64,000 nt of DNA from Nitratireductor aquimarinus (GTDB lineage: Bacteria; Pseudomonadota; Alphaproteobacteria; Rhizobiales; Rhizobiaceae): positions 186,001-250,000 of the forward strand of contig NZ_JAFKDE010000004.1 in the NCBI RefSeq assembly GCF_017255295.1, written 5' to 3'. Positions 17,036 through 29,010 of the stretch are shown in pieces; position 1 is the stretch's first letter, and each line of letters opens with the position of its first letter. Made by a program: the position numbers and the translations under genes. Below the pieces are notes generated by a model. The model had not been told where the DNA came from. It made no database searches and saw only the letters and a list, made by a program, of their open reading frames with translations.

Positions 17036-17743
17036 ATGACTACAGATTTTAAAGTTCTGAATGATGAGCCAGCAAAGAAAACTCCATACGACAATCCTAA
17101 AAGCATCGAGTTCAATTTTCGGGCAAAGCGTTTTCAAAATGTACGGACGCTGATCGAGGACGCTCTTTCAGAGAAAACCCAGATTCGCATTCTGGACCTT
17201 GGCGGAACCGAGGAATACTGGAAAATCGGATCCGATTTTCTTGAAAAACACCGTCAGAATCTGAAAATCACGCTCGTCAACCTCGAAGCCGAGCGCGTCA
17301 AGAACACCGAACTGTTTGATTCACTTGCCGGTGACGCTGCCGATCCGCAGCTCCTGGCGGGAGAGAGCTTCGACCTGGTGCATTCCAATTCCGTGGTCGA
17401 GCATGTCGGAAGCTGGGAACGGATGATCCAGTTTGCCGAGAACACCAAGCGGCTTTCGAAGCGCTATTTCGTGCAGACGCCGAATTACTGGTTTCCCTTC
17501 GAGCCGCACTTCCGGACACCGGGATTTCAGTATCTGCCAAACAGTGTGAAGGTTGGCCTTGTCAGGCGCTTTCAGCTGGGCTTTTTCCCGCGCACCCCGG
17601 ACCTTGAGGAAGCGCGCAATCTGGTCGAGCACAACAAGCTCATTTCGGCCCGCCAGATGCGGCGTCTGTTCGACGATGGAGAGATCCTGTTCGAGAAACT
17701 CGCATTCCTCAACAAATCGATCATGGCGATCCGGGCGGGCTAA
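17036..17743 (+). CDS. Class I SAM-dependent methyltransferase
   Basis: A 235-residue protein with a Rossmann methyltransferase core. The glycine-rich motif I is RILDLGGTEEYW (near 52-63), an acidic residue follows in TLVNLEAERV, and motif IV is FDLVHSNSVVEHVGSWERM, of the type used by small-molecule or sugar methyltransferases. The ATG at 17036 is chosen; an open frame continues upstream to 16790 but has no coding character. The first third of the gene and its upstream region are clearly richer in A and T than the neighbours, with a 7-bp inverted repeat at 16949-16967. This suggests possible acquisition by transfer. Substrate unknown. Confidence 0.8.
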   Translation: MTTDFKVLNDEPAKKTPYDNPKSIEFNFRAKRFQNVRTLIEDALSEKTQIRILDLGGTEEYWKIGSDFLEKHRQNLKITLVNLEAERVKNTELFDSLAGDAADPQLLAGESFDLVHSNSVVEHVGSWERMIQFAENTKRLSKRYFVQTPNYWFPFEPHFRTPGFQYLPNSVKVGLVRRFQLGFFPRTPDLEEARNLVEHNKLISARQMRRLFDDGEILFEKLAFLNKSIMAIRAG

Positions 17744-17849
17744 CCGCCAATCACTGACAGAGCGCCTCCCCTGACGCAATGAAGCGGCGGGAGGTCAGGC
17801 GACAGCGCCACCTGCAATAAAGACCGGCGATGAACCGCGCAGTCATGAG

Positions 17850-17882
17850 GCGGGCCGGCAGCGCATGCGCCACCGGCCCGGC
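17850..17882. terminator. Hairpin between the methyltransferase and BCCT genes
   Basis: GGGCCGG and CCGGCCC enclose a loop with an inner GCGCATGCGC palindrome, in the gap between two convergent genes. There is no T-tract on either strand. Confidence 0.4.
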
Positions 17883-17885
17883 CCC

Positions 17886-19892
17886 CTATTCTTCCGTCAG
17901 AGCCTGAACATCATGCTCCGGCGCAGCCGAAACCAGCTCCGAGGCCGGCGACTGCACGAGCAAGAGATAACGCTCATACTGGATCAGAACATCGTGGATG
18001 ATCTGATCGCGCGTCATGCCCATGATGTCATAACCCTTGCTGCCACTGGAGAACTGCGTCCGCGCCTCATAGCGCAGGCCCGAGCGCGCAGCCTCGAACG
18101 CCGAGAATGCAGGCAGTTTCTGAGAAACGGGCGCAACGCCATAGACGAAGTCGCGCATGTCTTCGGCCGGTGAGGTCAGAGCGATGGCGCCCGCCTCTCC
18201 ATCCTCGACAAAGGCCTCGCGACCGCGATCCGTCAGTTCCTTGGCAACCTGCTCCAGCGCGGGCTTCACATTGCTCTGAATGAAGGTGTGAATTTCCTTC
18301 TCGCTGGGCGCATGCATCATCAGGCTCAGCCGGCGCTGCCAGGTGATGCCCGACGCCGGATGCGCCGGCGCAACCTGCGGAATTCCGGCATGCGCCTCAC
18401 GTTGGGCAAGGTCTGCCCGCATGCCCACGAAGAGCGCCCAGACAAGCGCCAGCATGACGAAGGTGAACGGCAGCGCACTGGCGACGGTTGCAGACTGCAA
18501 CGCGCCGAGACCGCCGGCCAGAAGCAGGCTTGCCGCAACCAGCCCTTCCATGCCGCACCAGAACACGCGCTGCAGGGTGGTGGTTTCGGTTTCGCCACCG
18601 GCGGCGATTGTGTCGATGACCAGCGAACCGGAATCCGAGGAGGTGATAAAGAAGATCGCCACCAGAAGGACGGCCAGCGTCGAGGTAATCGCCGTCAGCG
18701 GCAGGTAGGTGAAAAACTGGAACAGGCCGACCGAAACATCGGCCGCGACCGCAGCGCCAAGCTCGCCGGCGGCAACACCGGTGTCGATGAAGATCGCGGT
18801 GTTGCCGAACACGGTCATCCAGAAGAAGGTGAAGCCGGCGGGGATGAACAGAACCGCCGTCACGAACTGGCGCACCGTACGGCCGCGCGAGATGCGGGCG
18901 ATGAACATGCCCACGAAAGGCGACCAGGAAATCCACCAGGCCCAGTAGAACAGCGTCCAGCCGTCGATCCACGGGGTCGGCTCATAGGCGTAGATGTTGA
19001 AGGTGCGTAACACCAGCGTGTCGAGATAGAGACCGATGTTCTGCACGAAATCGCGGAACAGCGCTGATGTCGGACCGACAACCAGCACGAAAACCATCAA
19101 CAGAACGGCGACGATCAGGTTGGTCTCGGAGAGGATGCGCACGCCCTTGTCGAGGCCGGTGACGACCGAAATGGTGGCAAGCGCGGTGATGACCGCAATG
19201 AGCGGCACCTGCACCCAGGGGGCGATGGGAACGCCGACCAGATAGTTGAGGCCGGCATTGATCTGCGTCACGCCAAGACCGAGCGACGTGGCGATGCCGA
19301 ACATGGTGCCGACGATGGCGAAGATGTCCACCGCGTGGCCAATGGGACCATTGATGCGGTCTTTCAGAAGCGGATAAAGGCCCGAACGAATGGTGAGCGG
19401 CAGGTTGTAGCGATAGCCGAAATAGGCGAGCGACAGACCGACCACCGCATAGATGGCCCAGGCGTGAATGCCCCAGTGGAAGAAGGTGACCGACATGGAC
19501 TCGCGCATGGCGGCGATGCTGCCCGGCTCCGCAGTGGGCGGTGCGAGGAAATGCGTCATGGGCTCGCCCACGGCATAGAACATCAGGCCGATGCCCATGC
19601 CGGCGGCAAAGAGCATGGCAACCCAGGAATGATATTTGAAGTCAGGCTCGGAATCGTCCGGTCCCAGCTTCAGCCTGCCGAAACGGCCGATGGAAAACAG
19701 AAGAACGGAAGCAAGGAAAATACCGACGGAAAGCAGGTACAGCCAGCCGAATGCGGACAGGATATTGCTTTGCAGGGCGGAAAAAACATCGCCGGCCCGG
19801 CCGGGGAAGATAACGCCGATCAGGAGAAACACGGCGATAATAATCACCGAGCCGAAAAAGACCGGCGGGTTGATGACAAAACGACTAAACAT
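17886..19892 (-). CDS. betT: BCCT-family betaine / choline / carnitine transporter
   Basis: A 668-residue inner-membrane transporter with 12 membrane segments. It has the glycine-rich stretch [16 protein letters not shown], and the family signature [32 protein letters not shown] in segment 8 with the Trp box that binds quaternary ammonium groups. [14 protein letters not shown] follows. The C-terminal cytosolic tail of about 170 residues (from about 500) is long, as in BetT-type choline transporters where it senses osmotic stress. Choline or glycine betaine is the likely substrate; sarcosine oxidase genes nearby fit betaine breakdown. Confidence 0.9.
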   Translation of the reverse strand: MFSRFVINPPVFFGSVIIIAVFLLIGVIFPGRAGDVFSALQSNILSAFGWLYLLSVGIFLASVLLFSIGRFGRLKLGPDDSEPDFKYHSWVAMLFAAGMGIGLMFYAVGEPMTHFLAPPTAEPGSIAAMRESMSVTFFHWGIHAWAIYAVVGLSLAYFGYRYNLPLTIRSGLYPLLKDRINGPIGHAVDIFAIVGTMFGIATSLGLGVTQINAGLNYLVGVPIAPWVQVPLIAVITALATISVVTGLDKGVRILSETNLIVAVLLMVFVLVVGPTSALFRDFVQNIGLYLDTLVLRTFNIYAYEPTPWIDGWTLFYWAWWISWSPFVGMFIARISRGRTVRQFVTAVLFIPAGFTFFWMTVFGNTAIFIDTGVAAGELGAAVAADVSVGLFQFFTYLPLTAITSTLAVLLVAIFFITSSDSGSLVIDTIAAGGETETTTLQRVFWCGMEGLVAASLLLAGGLGALQSATVASALPFTFVMLALVWALFVGMRADLAQREAHAGIPQVAPAHPASGITWQRRLSLMMHAPSEKEIHTFIQSNVKPALEQVAKELTDRGREAFVEDGEAGAIALTSPAEDMRDFVYGVAPVSQKLPAFSAFEAARSGLRYEARTQFSSGSKGYDIMGMTRDQIIHDVLIQYERYLLLVQSPASELVSAAPEHDVQALTEE

Positions 19893-20171
19893 GGGGAATT
19901 ACTTTGCGCTCCCGTTTGTGAAACTGGCAGATGGCGCTCGCGATAAAAGCTCCCGACAGAAGCTGACAGCCTGTACAAGGCAAAAAAAGCTGAAATCGAG
20001 CACCGGCGGCAGGCCTCCCGTTTCTGCTTGCCGCCGGCTAACTTGTCAATGATAGACACGTCAGGCTCACGACAAGACACGAAATGACTTTGCTGAACGG
20101 CAATTATCCTGTGTTTTTCTCTAAAAACCCAGAGAACAGAACCATTCAGGATCGCACGTGGCCTTGCGGGA

Positions 20172-21200
20172 TCAAACGACCCCGCACGCCCGAACAAGCT
20201 TGAGCAGACGCGGCAGGGATGGCGGCGTGTTTAGCGCACACCAGGTTTCACGCGCCTCGCCGCCATAGCTTTCCTTGTGCCGGGCAAGCGACTGGGTCGG
20301 GTAAACCAGTTTCTGGGCGATCGGGTTTGTGTAGATGAACCGGAAGGCGCGGCGCGTGAGCCAGTCCTTCTGGAACTCCTGATCCTCGATCTTGTGAAAC
20401 GGCATGAGGCCCAGATAGAGCTTCGGCACGCCTTCGGCCTGAAAGGTTTCCACCGCACGGCGAACGAGGAAATAGGCCGCCAGCGGATCGGTATCGGGCA
20501 GCCAGCGGCGCGTGGCTGACAAATAGCCGATCAGCCTGCCATCTTCATAAAGCGGGTCGAAGAAAGCGAAGGCGACCGGCTGGTCGTTCTCGTCGAGGAT
20601 AAAGAACTTTCGCACATCCGGTTCGTCGCGAAGCTGGATCGGTCGCACGAGAAAAGAGAGTTCGCGCCGCTTGGTGGTGCGGGTGCGCCGCCAGCCCAGC
20701 GAAATGGCCTCCACGCGTTTCGGGTCCAGCGAGGCCACCGGCACTTCGGCAACACGATGCCCCATGCGCTCGAAGCGGTTGGTCGCGGTGCGGAAACTGC
20801 GTCGGCTGGGACCGGTGAAACTGTAGGTATCGAGGTCGATCAGGCTTTCGATGCCGAGCGCGTTGACGAAAAAACCCTTGGTCGAAAGCAGTTCAGCCAT
20901 GGGGCGCGATATCTGCCAGAAGGTGACGTCCGGCCGGACCGCGACAAACGCATCGATCAGATCGGACCAGAGCGCACGCGGGGCAAGCGGGTCTGCCAGC
21001 ACATAGGCCGTACGGCCCACCATGCGATAGGCGATGGCGCCATGCTCACTGCCGAAATAACGCATGTCGGGCTGATGCGCGACGGAATAGGCCAGCACGA
21101 AATTTCCGTGCCGCTGAAGAAGCGCATGGCGCTGTTCATCGGAAAGGTGAGCGTCGTCGCTCGGGAGACTGGTTCTGGACAAGCGCGTAATCTGGTTCAC
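20172..21200 (-). CDS. DUF2156 protein (MprF-like aminoacyl-lipid transferase domain, soluble)
   Basis: A 342-residue protein of the DUF2156 family, the C-terminal catalytic domain of phosphatidylglycerol lysyltransferases. It has two GNAT-like folds: ADPLAPRALWSDLIDAF in the first half, and RELSFLVRPIQLRDEPDVRKFFI, YEDGRLIGYLSATRRW, AAYFLVRRAVETFQAEG and KLYLGLMPFHKIEDQEF in the second. There is no membrane flippase part. The start at 21200 is preceded by only a weak Shine-Dalgarno. It may aminoacylate a lipid or another acceptor; the acceptor is unknown. It is divergent from the regulator at 21323. Confidence 0.78.
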   Translation of the reverse strand: MNQITRLSRTSLPSDDAHLSDEQRHALLQRHGNFVLAYSVAHQPDMRYFGSEHGAIAYRMVGRTAYVLADPLAPRALWSDLIDAFVAVRPDVTFWQISRPMAELLSTKGFFVNALGIESLIDLDTYSFTGPSRRSFRTATNRFERMGHRVAEVPVASLDPKRVEAISLGWRRTRTTKRRELSFLVRPIQLRDEPDVRKFFILDENDQPVAFAFFDPLYEDGRLIGYLSATRRWLPDTDPLAAYFLVRRAVETFQAEGVPKLYLGLMPFHKIEDQEFQKDWLTRRAFRFIYTNPIAQKLVYPTQSLARHKESYGGEARETWCALNTPPSLPRLLKLVRACGVV

Positions 21201-21273
21201 GGCGAAGAATCAAGTTCTGCGCCCCCACGTGGCGATGGATGCCACGCATCGCGGAAAGTGACAAGGTGGAATT

Positions 21274-21307
21274 GACAATAAAGAAACCATTAGGTTATTT
21301 AATTGTC
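21274..21307. promoter_or_regulatory. Inverted repeat in the promoter of the COG2345-type regulator
   Basis: GACAAT (21274-21279) and ATTGTC (21302-21307) are inverted about a 22-base centre; with one extra base the arms extend to GACAATAAA and TTTAATTGTC. It sits 16-50 bases before the regulator ATG and between divergent genes. It is a candidate autoregulatory operator overlapping a TTGACA-like -35 element. Confidence 0.4.
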
Positions 21308-21322
21308 GACTGGAGACTCGCC

Positions 21323-21994
21323 ATGACTGCCTCGATCCTGCCCGCCCAGCCTGAAGCCGCCCCGGAAACGGCGGATGAACGCGTTCTTTTTGCCCTGAAG
21401 ACCAAAGGGGCCATGACCGCGCAGCGTCTTGCACATCATCTCGCAATCTCGCCGGTCGCCGCGCGCAAACAGCTCGCCCGGCTGGAGGATGCAGCGCTGG
21501 TGCAGTTTCAGGAGGAAGCGCGCGGACCGGGCCGCCCGGAGCGCGTGTGGCGGCTGACGGCAAAGGGCCATGGTCGCTTTCCCGACAGCCATTCCGACCT
21601 GACGCTGGAGTTGATCGGCTCGATCCGCCGCCTGTTTGGCGAGGAAGGTCTCGACCGCCTGATCGGCCAGCGCGAGCAGATCATGCAGCACTCCTATGAG
21701 AGCGCGCTGGAGACACAGGACGACCTGAAGGACCGGGTGGCCGCACTGGCCCGCATTCGCGCCCGCGAAGGGTATATGGCGGAGGTGGAGGCGCTCGAAG
21801 ACGGGGCCTTTCTCCTGATCGAGAACCACTGCCCGATCTGCGCTGCGGCGACGGCCTGCCAGGGTTTCTGCCGCTCCGAACTCAGCGTTTTCAGAACCGT
21901 GCTCGGCCCGCAGACGCGGGTGGAGCGCACGGACCACATTCTGGCGGGCGCGCGGCGCTGCGCCTACCGCATAGAAGCCCGTTCAGGCGACTGA
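21323..21994 (+). CDS. Winged-helix regulator with C-terminal cysteine cluster (SufR / COG2345-like)
   Basis: A 223-residue transcription factor. The N-terminal winged helix is ADERVLFALKTKGAMTAQRLAHHLAISPVAARKQLARLEDAALV, with a wing ending GRPERVWRLTAKG. After a helical middle the C-terminus has cysteines at 170, 173, 179, 183 and 213 (HCPIC, ACQGFC, RRCAYRI). That pattern resembles the iron-sulfur-binding end of SufR-type regulators of COG2345. The ATG at 21323 has GGAG seven bases upstream. It is followed 54 bases later by an MFS gene on the same strand, which it may control. Cluster binding is an inference. Confidence 0.8.
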   Translation: MTASILPAQPEAAPETADERVLFALKTKGAMTAQRLAHHLAISPVAARKQLARLEDAALVQFQEEARGPGRPERVWRLTAKGHGRFPDSHSDLTLELIGSIRRLFGEEGLDRLIGQREQIMQHSYESALETQDDLKDRVAALARIRAREGYMAEVEALEDGAFLLIENHCPICAAATACQGFCRSELSVFRTVLGPQTRVERTDHILAGARRCAYRIEARSGD

Positions 21995-22048
21995 ACATTT
22001 GAAAGCCGGATGCCGCTTTTCGGCCCGGCGCACCAGACGAGGCACATC

Positions 22049-23778
<1,730 letters not shown>

Positions 23779-23825
23779 TCAGGGTCAATGACGAGACAGC
23801 CCGTCCGGTTCCAATCTTTCAGCGA

Positions 23826-24368
23826 TTACCGGTCGCGCGAGGCTGCCTCCAGAAGCATGAAGACATAGTCGGAAAAGGAGCGCCAGCATTCCACACGGAA
23901 AGCGTCCCTCTCCGTGCGCCACAGAATGACCTCCGCCTTGCCGAACACCGTGCGTGAACATGCGCCAACGGGAAAGACGTCAAGCGAGAGATCCTGCGGG
24001 CAGCCGGCATTGAGTACCGCCTCGACACGCGGGCCGGAGACAAGCACCGCCGTGTTGCGGTGCGAGACATCGACGGCGGAGTGAAACGCGCTGACAGAGG
24101 CGCAGTCCTCCATCAGGTCGCCGCCATTCTCATCGATCACCAGCCATTCGTCGGGACCGAGCCAAAGCGCTGCGCGTTTGCCGCCTGAAACCGACGCTTT
24201 GGGGCGCTGCGGCAGGTCGAGCCCGAGCGCCTTCGACAGCGGTTTTAGCGCCGTTTCGGGTGCGCGAAGCAAAAGCCGCGTGGCCGGCTCCGCACGCACC
24301 AGCGTGATGCCTTCATCATTGAGAAAGCGCCCTTCGAGCGCGCCTGTGCGGGCGATTGCGTCAGCCAT
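23826..24368 (-). CDS. soxG: Sarcosine oxidase gamma subunit
   Basis: A 180-residue subunit of heterotetrameric sarcosine oxidase. It is related to the C-terminal part of T-protein-like folds and shows ALWLGPDEWLVI, SAFHSAVDVSHRNTAVLVSGPRVEAVLNAGCPQDLSLDVFPVGACSRTVFGKAEVILWR, characteristic of SoxG. Its ATG at 24368 lies inside the last codons of soxA (8-base overlap), so translation is coupled. It is the last gene of the soxBDAG operon. Confidence 0.92.
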   Translation of the reverse strand: MADAIARTGALEGRFLNDEGITLVRAEPATRLLLRAPETALKPLSKALGLDLPQRPKASVSGGKRAALWLGPDEWLVIDENGGDLMEDCASVSAFHSAVDVSHRNTAVLVSGPRVEAVLNAGCPQDLSLDVFPVGACSRTVFGKAEVILWRTERDAFRVECWRSFSDYVFMLLEAASRDR

Positions 24369-27345
24369 TGGTGCGCGCTCCCTTCTCGTCAAAGAAAACC
24401 GTGGAGGTGACTTCCACCGTGATCGCGCCTTCGGGCATTGGCACGTAGAGGGTTTCGCCCATGCGTTCATGTCCGCCTGCCACCAGCGCCAGCGCGATGG
24501 AATGGCCGCAATTCTCCGACCAGTAGGAGGAGGTGACATGGCCGAGCATGGGCACGGGAACCGGGGCGTCCGGATCGGCGACGATCTGCGCGCCCTCTTC
24601 CAGAACGGTTTTCGGGTCGCGCGTCCTGAGGCCCACGAGCTGTTTGCGACCGGGAGCCACGAGATCCGGCCGGGCAAGGCCGCGCATGCCGACGAAATCC
24701 GTCTTCTTCTTGCCAATGGCCCATGAAAGCCCCGCATCGTGGGGCGTTACGGTGCCATCGGTCTCCTGCCCGACAATGATGAAGCCTTTTTCGGCGCGCA
24801 GCACATGCATGGTTTCAGTGCCGTAGGCGCAGGCCCCGTGCTTTTCGCCTTCCGCCCAGACGGCCTCCCACACGGCGCGGCCATAGTCGGCCGGGACGTT
24901 GATCTCGAAACCGCGCTCGCCGGTGAACGACATGCGGAAAAGCCTCGTGGGAACGCCGCAGATCATCCCCTCGCGCACCGACATATGCGGCATCGCATCG
25001 TCGGAGAGGTCGATGCCTTCCACCAGCGGGGCGATGATGTCGCGGCTTTTCGGCCCCTGAACGGCGATCACCGCCCATTGCTCCGAGGTGGAGGTCAGAT
25101 AGACCTTCAGATCCGGGAACTCGGTCTGGAGATAGTCTTCCATGTGGTTGAGCACGCGCGGCGCGCCGCCGGTCGTGGTGGTCACGTGGAAGCGGTCTTC
25201 GGCGAGCCGCCCCACCACGCCGTCATCATAGATGAACCCGTCCTCGCGCAGCATGACGCCATAGCGGCAGCGCCCGACGCCGAGCTTCTGCCACGGGTTG
25301 GTGTACATCAGCTCCATGAAGCGCGCGGCATCCGGCCCGACGACCTCGATCTTGCCAAGCGTGGTGGCGTCGAAAATGCCCGCACTCTGACGCACCGTGC
25401 GGCACTCGCGGGCAACCGCTGCATGCATGTCTTCACCGGCTTGCGGAAAATACCATGCGCGCTTCCACTGGCCGACATCCTCGAACACGGCCCCGTGCGC
25501 CTCCGCCCAGTCATGCATGGGCGTGCGCCGCACCGGCTCGAACAGACGGCCCTTGCCGTGCCCCACAAGCGCACCGAAGGTGACGGGCGTGTAGGGCGCG
25601 CGGAACGTGGTGAGCCCCACTTCGGGGATCGGCCGGTCCAGCATCTCGGCGGCAATGGCGAGCCCGTGCATGTTGGATGTCTTGCCCTGATCGGTCGCCA
25701 TGCCGGTGGTGGTGAAACGCTTGACGTGCTCGATGGAGCGCATGCCCTCGCGCACCGCCTGGCGGATGTCCTTCGCGGTCACATCGTTCTGGAAATCGAC
25801 AAAAGCCTTGGCCGTGCTTTCGGCTCCGGCCCCCTCGCCCGCACCCAGCATGCCGCCGGACCAGCGCTCGGTGCTGTCGGCCGCAAGTTTTGGCAGCTTG
25901 CGGGCCACGCCACCGGCGGCCTCATGCCCGGCCTTCAGGGCCTCGGCGACGGTTTCGCCAAGATCGATGTTGCCCGCACACGCGCCAACCGAGACCAGTT
26001 CCTGCACGGCATTGCCCGGCAGGAAGCGCTGTGTTTCCGCATCGAAGGCCAGCTTGCCGCGCGACTGCGAGAAGAGGTGGACGGCCGGTGTCCAGCCAGA
26101 CGAGGTCAGAAGCGCATCGCAGGCGATCGTGCGCTCCGCGCCGCCGGAAACCGGTCGTACCTTTATGGATGAAACCCTGAGCCGCCCGCCCGTGCCGGTG
26201 ACGGCATGCCCCGTCAGGCACTCGATGCCAAGCCGGCGGGCCTCTTCCACATGCGGCCCCTGCGGATCGGGCCGGCAGTCGACGATGGCGGCAATGCTCA
26301 CGCCGGAACGCTTCAGGTCCAGAGCAGCCTGCCAGGCACTGTCCCCGGCCGTGTAGATCGCCACATTGCGCCCCACCGTGACGCCGAAATGGTTCAGATA
26401 GGTGCGGGCGGCGGACGCCAGCATGATGCCCGGCCTGTCATTGTCGGGAAACACCATGTGCCGCTCGATGGCACCGGTGGCGAGCACGACACGCTTTGCC
26501 CGCACCTGCCAGAGCCGTTCGCGCGGCTGATCGGTGGCCGGACTGACCAGATGATCGGTCAGCCGCTCGACGAGCCCCACCATGTTCTGCGCGTAATAGC
26601 CGAAACCCGTGGTGCGGGTGAGAAGCCGGACATTGTCGCGCGCGGCGAGATCCGCCGTCACGGCCTGCGCCCAGTTCCAGCCGGGCATGCCGTCGATCAT
26701 CGCGCCGGTCTCATAGCGCAGAGCACCGCCCGTTTCCGCCTGTTCGTCGGCCAGAATGACGCGCGCACCGGCATTGGCGGCAGCAAGCGCTGCCGAAAGC
26801 CCGGCAGCCCCACCGCCGATGACAAGAACGTCGCAATGGGCGAAACGGTTTGCATAACAATCCGGATCGGGCCGGTCGGGCGCTTCGCCAAGACCGGCGG
26901 CGCGCCGGATGAAGGGCTCGTACACCCGCTCCCAGGCAGCCTTCGGCCACATGAAGGTCTTGTAGTAGAACCCGGCGGAGAAGAAGGGCGACGCCAGATC
27001 GTTGAGCGCACCGACATCGAAGGAGAGCGAGGGCCAGCGGTTCTGTGACACCGCGTTGAGCCCCTCATGAATTTCCTGAACCGTAGCCCGCACATTGGGC
27101 GCCCTGCGTGCTGCATCACGGTGAACGCCGACCAGCGCATTGGGTTCTTCCGCACCGGCGGAGACCATGCCGCGCGGGCGATGATATTTGAAGGAGCGGC
27201 CGACAAGATGCACGCCATTGGCAAGCAGGGCCGATGCAAGCGTGTCGCCATGCAGCCCCTCGAAGGACTTGCCATCGAAGGTGAAACGAACGGGATCGGC
27301 CTTGCCGAGCCTGCCGGCGGTGGCGATGCGGAAAGGCTGAGCCAT
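24361..27345 (-). CDS. soxA: Sarcosine oxidase alpha subunit
   Basis: A 994-residue flavoprotein subunit. Together with BDG it oxidises sarcosine to glycine, passing the methyl group to tetrahydrofolate. The N-terminus has a 2Fe-2S-ferredoxin-like domain (VRFTFDGKSFEGLHGDTLASALLANG and SFKYHRPRG), then a Rossmann NAD/FAD domain ([32 protein letters not shown] near 172-203). The C-terminal 380 residues are an aminomethyltransferase (GcvT-like) domain with FDATTLGKIEVVGPDA and GERGFEINVPADYGRAVWE. The ATG at 27345 has GGAGG seven bases upstream; GTG at 27348 is directly adjacent. It overlaps soxD. Confidence 0.95.
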   Translation of the reverse strand: MAQPFRIATAGRLGKADPVRFTFDGKSFEGLHGDTLASALLANGVHLVGRSFKYHRPRGMVSAGAEEPNALVGVHRDAARRAPNVRATVQEIHEGLNAVSQNRWPSLSFDVGALNDLASPFFSAGFYYKTFMWPKAAWERVYEPFIRRAAGLGEAPDRPDPDCYANRFAHCDVLVIGGGAAGLSAALAAANAGARVILADEQAETGGALRYETGAMIDGMPGWNWAQAVTADLAARDNVRLLTRTTGFGYYAQNMVGLVERLTDHLVSPATDQPRERLWQVRAKRVVLATGAIERHMVFPDNDRPGIMLASAARTYLNHFGVTVGRNVAIYTAGDSAWQAALDLKRSGVSIAAIVDCRPDPQGPHVEEARRLGIECLTGHAVTGTGGRLRVSSIKVRPVSGGAERTIACDALLTSSGWTPAVHLFSQSRGKLAFDAETQRFLPGNAVQELVSVGACAGNIDLGETVAEALKAGHEAAGGVARKLPKLAADSTERWSGGMLGAGEGAGAESTAKAFVDFQNDVTAKDIRQAVREGMRSIEHVKRFTTTGMATDQGKTSNMHGLAIAAEMLDRPIPEVGLTTFRAPYTPVTFGALVGHGKGRLFEPVRRTPMHDWAEAHGAVFEDVGQWKRAWYFPQAGEDMHAAVARECRTVRQSAGIFDATTLGKIEVVGPDAARFMELMYTNPWQKLGVGRCRYGVMLREDGFIYDDGVVGRLAEDRFHVTTTTGGAPRVLNHMEDYLQTEFPDLKVYLTSTSEQWAVIAVQGPKSRDIIAPLVEGIDLSDDAMPHMSVREGMICGVPTRLFRMSFTGERGFEINVPADYGRAVWEAVWAEGEKHGACAYGTETMHVLRAEKGFIIVGQETDGTVTPHDAGLSWAIGKKKTDFVGMRGLARPDLVAPGRKQLVGLRTRDPKTVLEEGAQIVADPDAPVPVPMLGHVTSSYWSENCGHSIALALVAGGHERMGETLYVPMPEGAITVEVTSTVFFDEKGARTNG

Positions 27346-27638
27346 CACTTGCCCTCCCCGTCTAGATCAGGTTTGGGCTCGCCTGCCTTATAGGTCGTCA
27401 GGAACCGGTCCGACACGGTGTCGCGCGCGGCATTGAAAAACCGGGCGCAGCCATGGATGTGCCGCCAGCGTTCATAGACGATGCCCTTGGGGTTTGAGCG
27501 AATGAAGAAGAAGCGCTCGAAATCTTCATCCGACAGTTCGGCCATGTTTTCAGGCCGGGCGATATGCGCCTCGCCGGCATGGCGGAACTCCAGCTCAGGC
27601 CGGCCTTCTTCGCAATAGGGGCAGTGAATGAGAAGCAT
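27345..27638 (-). CDS. soxD: Sarcosine oxidase delta subunit
   Basis: A 97-residue zinc-binding subunit. HCPYC near the N-terminus and HIHGCARFFNAARDT supply the zinc ligands, and RPELEFRHAGEAHI and RSNPKGIVYERWRH are typical SoxD segments. A strong AAGGGG precedes the ATG at 27638. It overlaps the start of soxA. Confidence 0.94.
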   Translation of the reverse strand: MLLIHCPYCEEGRPELEFRHAGEAHIARPENMAELSDEDFERFFFIRSNPKGIVYERWRHIHGCARFFNAARDTVSDRFLTTYKAGEPKPDLDGEGK

Positions 27639-27649
27639 GTGATCCCCTT

Positions 27650-27757
27650 GTTTTTAGAGCGCCGTGCGTCCATTCGGACGCACAAAGGTCGCTCTGACCT
27701 GTTGAATCTGCGCATCGTGCTTTCCGAAGATCGTTTCCGATTTTCGGGCCGATGCGC
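27650..27757. repeat. Rhizobial-type palindromic intergenic element between soxB and soxD
   Basis: Two consecutive hairpins. At 27656-27695 AGAGCG and CGCTCT enclose GTGCGTCC-ATTC-GGACGCAC. At 27710-27757 GCGCATCG and CGATGCGC enclose an inner CCGAA/TTCGG stem. The element runs exactly up to the TAG stop codon of soxB. Sequences of this kind are dispersed in Mesorhizobium-like genomes, recalled from memory. Being inside the sox operon it may modulate the soxB-to-soxDAG ratio. Confidence 0.7.
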
Positions 27758-29010
27758 TAGTGCGCCACGGCGGCAGCAGCCGCCTCATCGATGAGCCGGC
27801 CATTGCGGAACCGCTCCAGCGTGAAAGGCGCGTTGACGGGATGCGGCTCGTCGCGCGCGACGGTGTGGGCAAAGACATGCGCCGAGCCCGGCGTCGCCTT
27901 GAAGCCACCCGTGCCCCAGCCGCAATTCACATAGAGCCCGCTGACCGGCGTTTTTGCGAGAATGGGCGAACGGTCGGGCGTGACATCGACAATGCCGCCC
28001 CAGGACCGCAGCATCTTCATGCGGGTGAAGATCGGGAACATCTCGCAGATGGCGTCGAGCGTGTGCTGGATGATGTGCAGCCCGCCGGTCTGTGAGTAGG
28101 AGGTGTATTGATCGGTGCCCGCCCCGATGACCAGTTCGCCCTTGTCGGACTGGGAGATATAGGCGTGGACCGTGTTGGACATGACCACGCAGGGGAAGAC
28201 CGGCTTGACCGGCTCCGACACCAGCGCCTGAAGCGGGTAGGATTCCAGCGGCACCTGAACGCCCGCCATCTGCATCAGCACCGAGGAATGACCGGCGGCG
28301 ACGACGCCCACCTTCTTCGCGCCGATGGTTCCACGCGTGGTCTCCACGCCGGTGACGGCCCCGTCTGGCCCGCGATTGATGTCGGTGACCTCGCAGTTCT
28401 GGATGATGTCGACGCCGCGCGCGGCGGCTGCCCGCGCATAGCCCCAGGCAACCGCATCATGGCGGGCCGTGCCGCCGCGCCGCTGCAGCGCTGCACCCAT
28501 GACCGGATAGCGCGCCTCGCGCGAAATGTTGAGCGGCGGGCAATAGGCCTTCGCCTCTTCAGGCGTCAGCCACTCATTGTCCACGCCGTTCAGCCGGTTG
28601 GCGTGGATATGGCGCTTGAACACCTGCACATCGTGCACATTGTGCGCCAGCATCATCACGCCGCGCGGCGAATACATGACGTTGTAGTTCAGATCCTGCG
28701 AAAGCCCGTCCCAGAGCTTCACGGAATGATCGTAGATGCCCGCGCTCTCGTCATAGAGATAATTGGAGCGGATGATGGTGGTGTTGCGGCCTGTGTTGCC
28801 GCCGCCGAGCCAGCCCTTTTCCAGCACGGCGACATTGGTGATGCCGTGCTCCTTTGCGAGATAATAGGCCGTTCCGAGCCCATGGCCGCCGGCTCCGACA
28901 ATGATGACGTCGTAACTCTTCTTCGGCTCGGGAGAGGACCACTGTTCCGGCCAGCCCTTGTGGCCACGCATGGCCTCGCGGGCGATGGCGAAGACGGAAT
29001 ATTTGCGCAT
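27757..29010 (-). CDS. soxB: Sarcosine oxidase beta subunit
   Basis: A 417-residue flavoprotein with the catalytic FMN/FAD site. It begins [24 protein letters not shown]. The dinucleotide-binding fold is [25 protein letters not shown] at about 33-57. It also has [16 protein letters not shown], the flavin-linkage region, and [27 protein letters not shown] at the C-terminus. The ATG at 29010 follows GGAGAGG. First gene of soxBDAG. With the BCCT transporter upstream it suggests growth on betaine-derived methylglycines. Confidence 0.95.
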   Translation of the reverse strand: MRKYSVFAIAREAMRGHKGWPEQWSSPEPKKSYDVIIVGAGGHGLGTAYYLAKEHGITNVAVLEKGWLGGGNTGRNTTIIRSNYLYDESAGIYDHSVKLWDGLSQDLNYNVMYSPRGVMMLAHNVHDVQVFKRHIHANRLNGVDNEWLTPEEAKAYCPPLNISREARYPVMGAALQRRGGTARHDAVAWGYARAAAARGVDIIQNCEVTDINRGPDGAVTGVETTRGTIGAKKVGVVAAGHSSVLMQMAGVQVPLESYPLQALVSEPVKPVFPCVVMSNTVHAYISQSDKGELVIGAGTDQYTSYSQTGGLHIIQHTLDAICEMFPIFTRMKMLRSWGGIVDVTPDRSPILAKTPVSGLYVNCGWGTGGFKATPGSAHVFAHTVARDEPHPVNAPFTLERFRNGRLIDEAAAAAVAH

